This document shows, piece after piece, positions 60,629-64,000 of a DNA stretch of 64,000 bases. Origin of the DNA: Undibacterium sp. (GTDB lineage: Bacteria; Pseudomonadota; Gammaproteobacteria; Burkholderiales; Burkholderiaceae_D). Position 1 is the first letter of the stretch. The number at the start of each line of letters is the position of its first letter. Under the pieces are notes generated by a model, which ran no database searches, had not been told where the DNA came from, and worked only from the letters and a program-made list of their open reading frames with translations. Made by a program: the position numbers and the translations under genes. Where the stretch lies: the NCBI GenBank assembly GCA_030645915.1, contig JAUSNO010000017.1:62001-126000 (forward strand). Reading direction: 5' to 3'.

Positions 60629-61548
60629 ACACGCCCCTGTTGTTCGGCCTGATACTTATTAAAAATAGCCATTGGCACGAGAATCAAAAGAATCATCACC
60701 ACCGTGACAGCAGAAGCCATCGGCCAATCGTTATTGGTAAAGAACTCGTCCCACAACACCCTACCGATCATCAAGGTCTCTGGCCCACCCAACAGTTCGG
60801 GAATCACGTATTCACCAACCGAAGGAATCAATACCAGCATGGAGCCGGCGATAATGCCGGACTTGGACAGGGGGACGGTGATCCGCCAGAAAGTTTGCAT
60901 AGGCGTGGCGCCGAGATCGGCGGCGGCTTCCAGAAAACGCACATCCATTTTGACCAGATTGGCATACAGAGGCAAAATCATGAAAGGAAGATAGGCGTAC
61001 ACCATGCCTAGCACTAAAGAGAATGAGGTATTCATCATTTGTAGAGGCTGATCGATCACGCCCATTGCCAGCAAGATGTCATTCAAGATGCCATGATTGG
61101 CGAGTATGCCTTTCCATGCATAGATACGCAGCAGAAAAGAAGTCCAGAATGGCAACATCACCAGCATCATCAGGATTGGCCGGATAGTGGGCTTGGCGCG
61201 CGCCATAAAATAAGCAAACGGATAGCCAATCAAAAGACATAGCAACGTCGTCATGAGGGCGTATTTGAGCGAACTCAAATACGTCAGGATGTATAGGTCA
61301 TCTTCTGCGATGAAGAGGTAGGTGGATATCTTGATCTTTATCTGGATGATGCCATCGACATACGACGCCAGGGTGCCAAAGGGATTGCCTGCATTTTCTA
61401 CCTCAACAAAACTGAGACGCAATACAATCAGAAAAGGGACCAGAAAAGCCATCGCCAGCCAGACAAAAGGCACGCCGATCACAAAATGACGACCTTTCAG
61501 CCAGCGTAACGTGAGCATGTTTTGCAGGGAGTTAAGTGTTTTTTTCAC
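60625..61548 (-). CDS. potH: polyamine ABC transporter permease (PotH/PotB-like)
   Basis: A 307-residue permease with six transmembrane helices. The EAA loop is LEAAADLGATPMQTFWRITV and an N-terminal WLAMAFLVPFLIVLRLSF marks TM1. It is seven bases after the ATPase gene. Confidence 0.94.
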   Translation of the reverse strand: MKKTLNSLQNMLTLRWLKGRHFVIGVPFVWLAMAFLVPFLIVLRLSFVEVENAGNPFGTLASYVDGIIQIKIKISTYLFIAEDDLYILTYLSSLKYALMTTLLCLLIGYPFAYFMARAKPTIRPILMMLVMLPFWTSFLLRIYAWKGILANHGILNDILLAMGVIDQPLQMMNTSFSLVLGMVYAYLPFMILPLYANLVKMDVRFLEAAADLGATPMQTFWRITVPLSKSGIIAGSMLVLIPSVGEYVIPELLGGPETLMIGRVLWDEFFTNNDWPMASAVTVVMILLILVPMAIFNKYQAEQQGRV

Positions 61549-61555
61549 CTGGGCC

Positions 61556-62704
61556 TCATTGCGTCAAGACAACGATATCAGCACCATCCCACCAGGCGAA
61601 TACCTTCTGGTCACGGCACAGTTGCGTATCCTGATGGCGTGCTGCGTTGGTGCGCGAAACCCTGAGTTCAAGGCCAGTTGCCAGTTGCACGTGGTAGCGT
61701 GTTTCATTGCCAAAATAAGCAATCGCGCTAATCACGCCTTCTGCACAATTGTGACCCTGCTCGGCGGCAGAAGCTCGCTGCTCCAAGGTGGGTGTCTCAA
61801 GTTGCAAACAGACTTTTTCTGGCCGCACAGCGACGTGCACTTCCATCCCTTTAGTACCGGTAATGCCATGATTGACATAGTGCAGACCTTCTTTCGATTC
61901 AATCACCACATGGTCCGGCTCATCAATGACAACGCGACCCGGGAAGAGATTGACGCTGCCAATAAAATCTGCCACGAAGCGACAGTTCGGCGTCTCGTAA
62001 ATCTCGCCGGGAGCGCCGACTTGTAAAATACGGCCTTCGCTCATCACTGCAATACGGGTCGCCATACTCATGGCTTCATCCTGATCATGCGTCACCATGA
62101 CGCAGGTGACACCTACCTGCTCGATGATATTGACCAGCTCTATCTGAGTACGTTCGCGTAGTTTTTTATCCAGTGCGCCAAGCGGCTCATCGAGCAGCAA
62201 AAGCTGAGGACGTTTCGATAGACTGCGTGCAAGCGCAACGCGTTGCTGCTGGCCACCAGAAAGTTGGTGCGGCTTGCGCTTACCGTAGCTGCTGAGCTGA
62301 ACCAGGTTCAGCATTTTTTCTACGCGTGCGGCGATTTCATCCTTGGGCATACCATCACGACGCAGACCAAAAGCGACGTTATCCCACACTGACAAATGGG
62401 GAAACAACGCGTAGGACTGAAACATCATATTGATCGGCCGCTGGTACGGCGGCACATTGACAATGTCTTGCCCGGCCAAAGAAATCTGGCCTGAAGTCGG
62501 CGTTTCAAAACCAGCCAACATCCGAAGCAAAGTTGATTTTCCGCAACCTGAACTGCCCAATAAAGCGAAAATTTCACCTTTATTAATCGTGACAGAAATA
62601 TCGTCTACGGCGCGTACGCCGCTAAATTCCTTGACTAAATTACGTATCAAAAGAAATGGTTGGCTCGCATTTGATGCAACCGTTGAAGCAGTTTGTGCAG
62701 TCAT
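61556..62704 (-). CDS. potG: polyamine ABC transporter ATPase (PotG/PotA-like)
   Basis: A 382-residue ABC ATPase with Walker A LGSSGCGKSTLL, signature LSGGQQQRVALARSL, Walker B LLLLDEPLGALD and a C-terminal TOBE domain. ATG 62704 (MTAQTAS) fits the family start better than the longer open frame. It powers polyamine import. Confidence 0.95.
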   Translation of the reverse strand: MTAQTASTVASNASQPFLLIRNLVKEFSGVRAVDDISVTINKGEIFALLGSSGCGKSTLLRMLAGFETPTSGQISLAGQDIVNVPPYQRPINMMFQSYALFPHLSVWDNVAFGLRRDGMPKDEIAARVEKMLNLVQLSSYGKRKPHQLSGGQQQRVALARSLSKRPQLLLLDEPLGALDKKLRERTQIELVNIIEQVGVTCVMVTHDQDEAMSMATRIAVMSEGRILQVGAPGEIYETPNCRFVADFIGSVNLFPGRVVIDEPDHVVIESKEGLHYVNHGITGTKGMEVHVAVRPEKVCLQLETPTLEQRASAAEQGHNCAEGVISAIAYFGNETRYHVQLATGLELRVSRTNAARHQDTQLCRDQKVFAWWDGADIVVLTQ

Positions 62705-62814
62705 ATCAGCAATAATAATTTGGAGAACGCAAGGAAAATGGCTAGCGAATATCACCCTCGGCATGGACTGAGGGTGACCTGATGAATCATCACTAGTGGA
62801 CTTACACCGTGAAA

Positions 62815-63960
62815 TTAAATCCCGGTTTTAAACTTCGTGTAAACCCGTGTCATCGTGCGACGGATATCTGCACTCAAAGGTTCCGGGACAACCATCTTCT
62901 TTTTATCTTCATCGGTTAGATAAATCGTTTTATTTTCAGCAACCGACTTGACGACAAATTTTGTCGCGGCGGCATTCGGATTGGCATAAAACACCTTATT
63001 ACTTAAACTCGCATGAACTTCAGGGCGCAAGATGTAATTGATGAATGCATGCGCGTTGCCTGGATGCGGTGCATCGACCGGTATTGCCATCGTGTCGAAG
63101 AACAAAGTCGCCGTCGTTTTTGGAATCAGCGCAACAATATTATTCCCGTTCTTGGCATCAATGGCACGCTGGCGGGCAATGTTAATATCGCCTGAAAATC
63201 CCAGAGCCATACAAAGCGATCCATTCGCCATGTCGTTGATATAGCCGGAAGAACTGAACAAGGTGACATAAGGACGAATGGATTGAAGCAAGCGACTGGC
63301 ATCTTGGTAGTCGGAACTATTTTTGGAGTAAGCTGGCTTGCCTAAATATTGCAAGGCTGGCGGCAGGATTTCAGACGGTGCATCCAGAAGAGAAACGCCG
63401 CAAGACTTTAACTTTGAAATATATTTTGGATCAAAAACCAGATCCCATGCATTGTCAGGCATGGGCATGCTGCCCAACGCCGCCTTGACTTTATCCACAT
63501 TGATACCAAGTGTTGTATAGCCCCAGAGCCATACAACCAAATGTTTGTTATCCGGATCTAATTTACCAATTTGCGCTTGTAATGCGGGATCGAGATTGAC
63601 GAGATTGGGTATTTTGCTTTTATCGAGCTGACGTAACACCCCACCGTCAATCTGCATGCGACCCCAGTTGGACGATGGCACCACAATGTCATAACCTGTT
63701 TTCCCTGCGACTAACTTGGCATGCAAGATCTCGTTATTATCAAAGGTATCGTAACGCACCTTGATGCCGGTCTCTTTCTCAAAATTCTTGATCGTATCTT
63801 CTGCGATGTAATCGGACCAATTATAAATATTCAGTACTTTCTCTTCCTGCGCCTGCACAGCAGACATCGTCACCAGAGACACTGCTGTGGCGGCGAACAA
63901 TGTCGAGACACTGCGCGTGAGCCGTTTTTTCAACTGCAAGGCTTTGATTGATACCATCAT
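62815..63960 (-). CDS. potF: polyamine-binding periplasmic protein (PotF/SpuD-like)
   Basis: A 381-residue solute-binding protein. It has a Sec signal (about 1-37, ending AVQAQ), then EKVLNIYNWSDYIAEDTIKN, the classic PotF/SpuD N-terminus, and YDIVVPSSNWGRMQIDGG. Binds putrescine or a related polyamine and delivers it to PotHI. It leads the operon; potG follows after 110 bases. Confidence 0.95.
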   Translation of the reverse strand: MMVSIKALQLKKRLTRSVSTLFAATAVSLVTMSAVQAQEEKVLNIYNWSDYIAEDTIKNFEKETGIKVRYDTFDNNEILHAKLVAGKTGYDIVVPSSNWGRMQIDGGVLRQLDKSKIPNLVNLDPALQAQIGKLDPDNKHLVVWLWGYTTLGINVDKVKAALGSMPMPDNAWDLVFDPKYISKLKSCGVSLLDAPSEILPPALQYLGKPAYSKNSSDYQDASRLLQSIRPYVTLFSSSGYINDMANGSLCMALGFSGDINIARQRAIDAKNGNNIVALIPKTTATLFFDTMAIPVDAPHPGNAHAFINYILRPEVHASLSNKVFYANPNAAATKFVVKSVAENKTIYLTDEDKKKMVVPEPLSADIRRTMTRVYTKFKTGI

Positions 63961-64000
63961 TTTTATCCCCTATCGAATCAGATTGAATTGGTTATTACTA

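Overview
The window is a chromosomal segment of a Betaproteobacterium, most probably Burkholderiales and Oxalobacteraceae-like. This is inferred from gene order only: sspB-sspA-petC-petB-petA, a his operon running into hinT-tatABC, mlaFEDACB leading through an ABC exporter into ibaG-murA-hisG, and gltB-gltD. No search could be run, so genus is open.

Region 1 (1-8727) is the inner part of an integrated mobile island, AT-richer than the rest. It abuts the 3' end of a tRNA-Thr(UGU) gene (8728-8803, minus). From the tRNA leftwards it carries a P4-type tyrosine integrase, an AT-rich orphan gene, an AlpA-type regulator with a decayed second AlpA frame behind it, a DUF927-like protein whose Walker A motif is destroyed, an iteron-like cluster of 7-mers, a Rep-like protein, a UvrD-type helicase, and the N-terminal 173 codons of a probable AAA+ ATPase that runs off the left edge. 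The far end of the island lies outside the window.

Region 2 (8657-17944) is core: tRNA-Thr and its terminator, sspB, sspA, the cytochrome bc1 operon petABC, mscL, a Nif3-family gene, a DegS/DegQ-type periplasmic protease, a DUF2461 gene and tatABC.

Region 3 (18003-33886) is a long unbroken minus-strand run. It starts with mlaF-mlaE-mlaD-mlaA-mlaC-mlaB (outer-membrane phospholipid transport), then an ABC-2 exporter pair, ibaG, murA, hisG, hisD, an orphan adenine methyltransferase, hisC, hisB, hisH, hisA, hisF, hisI, hisE and hinT, and continues into tatABC. The short HisG implies a HisZ partner elsewhere.

Region 4 (34242-47099) holds an acetyl-CoA acetyltransferase, OsmC and pirin genes, gltD and gltB, a REP-associated tyrosine transposase (RAYT), a chemoreceptor ending in a CheR-docking type pentapeptide, and a small orphan gene. 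Four related palindromic intergenic repeats (24267, 35651, 37233, 52366) share a core and form a family that may belong to this RAYT.

Region 5 (47377-63960) is a polyamine and beta-alanine catabolic cluster. A MocR regulator is divergent from an omega-amino-acid transaminase, a malonate/methylmalonate-semialdehyde dehydrogenase and a cupin gene. Facing these is a minus-strand set: a polyamine ABC importer (potFGHI type), a DUF3138 porin-like protein, an aldehyde dehydrogenase, a gamma-glutamylpolyamine synthetase, its FAD oxidase and a second synthetase. Together they would take up polyamines, gamma-glutamylate and oxidise them, and send beta-alanine or GABA-type products to central metabolism. 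A near-120-bp imperfect palindrome separates the second synthetase from the oxidase.
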